Shown: positions 5,070-5,075 of the stretch, piece after piece
Numbering within the stretch: the first letter of the stretch is position 1
How the letters are laid out: the number at the start of each line of letters is the position of its first letter
From: an uncultured Oscillospiraceae bacterium
Lineage (GTDB): Bacteria > Bacillota > Clostridia > Oscillospirales > Oscillospiraceae
Direction of reading: 5' to 3'
Length of the DNA: 5,075 bases
NCBI GenBank assembly: GCA_910585815.1
Contig: CAJUFJ010000045.1
Span: forward strand, 1-5,075
Made by a program: the position numbers and the translations under genes
Notes under the pieces: model-generated
Told to the model about the DNA's origin: nothing
The model's input: the letters and a program-made list of their open reading frames with translations, nothing else
Database searches by the model: none

Positions 5070-5075
5070 CAGCAA

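Noticed and set aside
1..5075. CRISPR array, rRNA, riboswitch or phage attachment site
   Set aside because: No regularly spaced direct repeats, rRNA-like conserved blocks, riboswitch core motifs or integrase-linked repeats were seen on either strand.

Overview
The window looks like the end of the replication module of a prophage, or a prophage-derived element, from a GC-rich gut-type Clostridia (Oscillospiraceae/Lachnospiraceae-like Firmicutes). That assignment rests on the gene set: a P4/D5-type primase, a VRR-NUC nuclease, an SNF2-type helicase and a DUF1492 sigma-like regulator in this order on the plus strand, each of the last three with a GGAGG-type ribosome binding site. No host gene is present to confirm it.

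Layout. 1-428: C-terminal part of a phage primase/helicase, 5' end outside the window. 429-551: a 123-base AT-rich gap holding two nested inverted repeats. 552-2597: a tight run of three overlapping genes: VRR-NUC nuclease, SNF2-type helicase (20-base overlap) and DUF1492 regulator (4-base ATGA overlap). 2598-2645 and 3548-3622: two halves of a once continuous intergenic region. In between, at 2648-3545, sits an 898-base IS630-family insertion sequence on the minus strand, bounded by TA. Its transposase is split into orfA and orfB, which join in the -1 frame at a run of seven A. 3623-5011: a 462-residue protein with a C-terminal NYN (PIN-like) nuclease domain, an N-terminal half I do not recognise, and a strong shift in base composition along the gene. 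5012-5075: intergenic, with a possible promoter at the window edge.

How it works together. Primase, VRR-NUC and SNF2-type helicase are the usual DNA-handling set of Clostridia prophages. The DUF1492 protein is sigma-region-4-like and sits where late-gene regulators of the ArpU/RinA kind are found. Deleting the IS and one TA copy from the text rebuilds an extended -10 box (TGGTATACT) inside an imperfect palindrome of about 73 bases whose outer 10 bases pair perfectly. The IS therefore appears to have landed in the -10 box of the promoter downstream of the regulator, probably separating it from the NYN gene. The NYN gene, standing where phage packaging genes would be expected, is the least explained part of the window and a candidate accessory or defence nuclease; that role is inference only.
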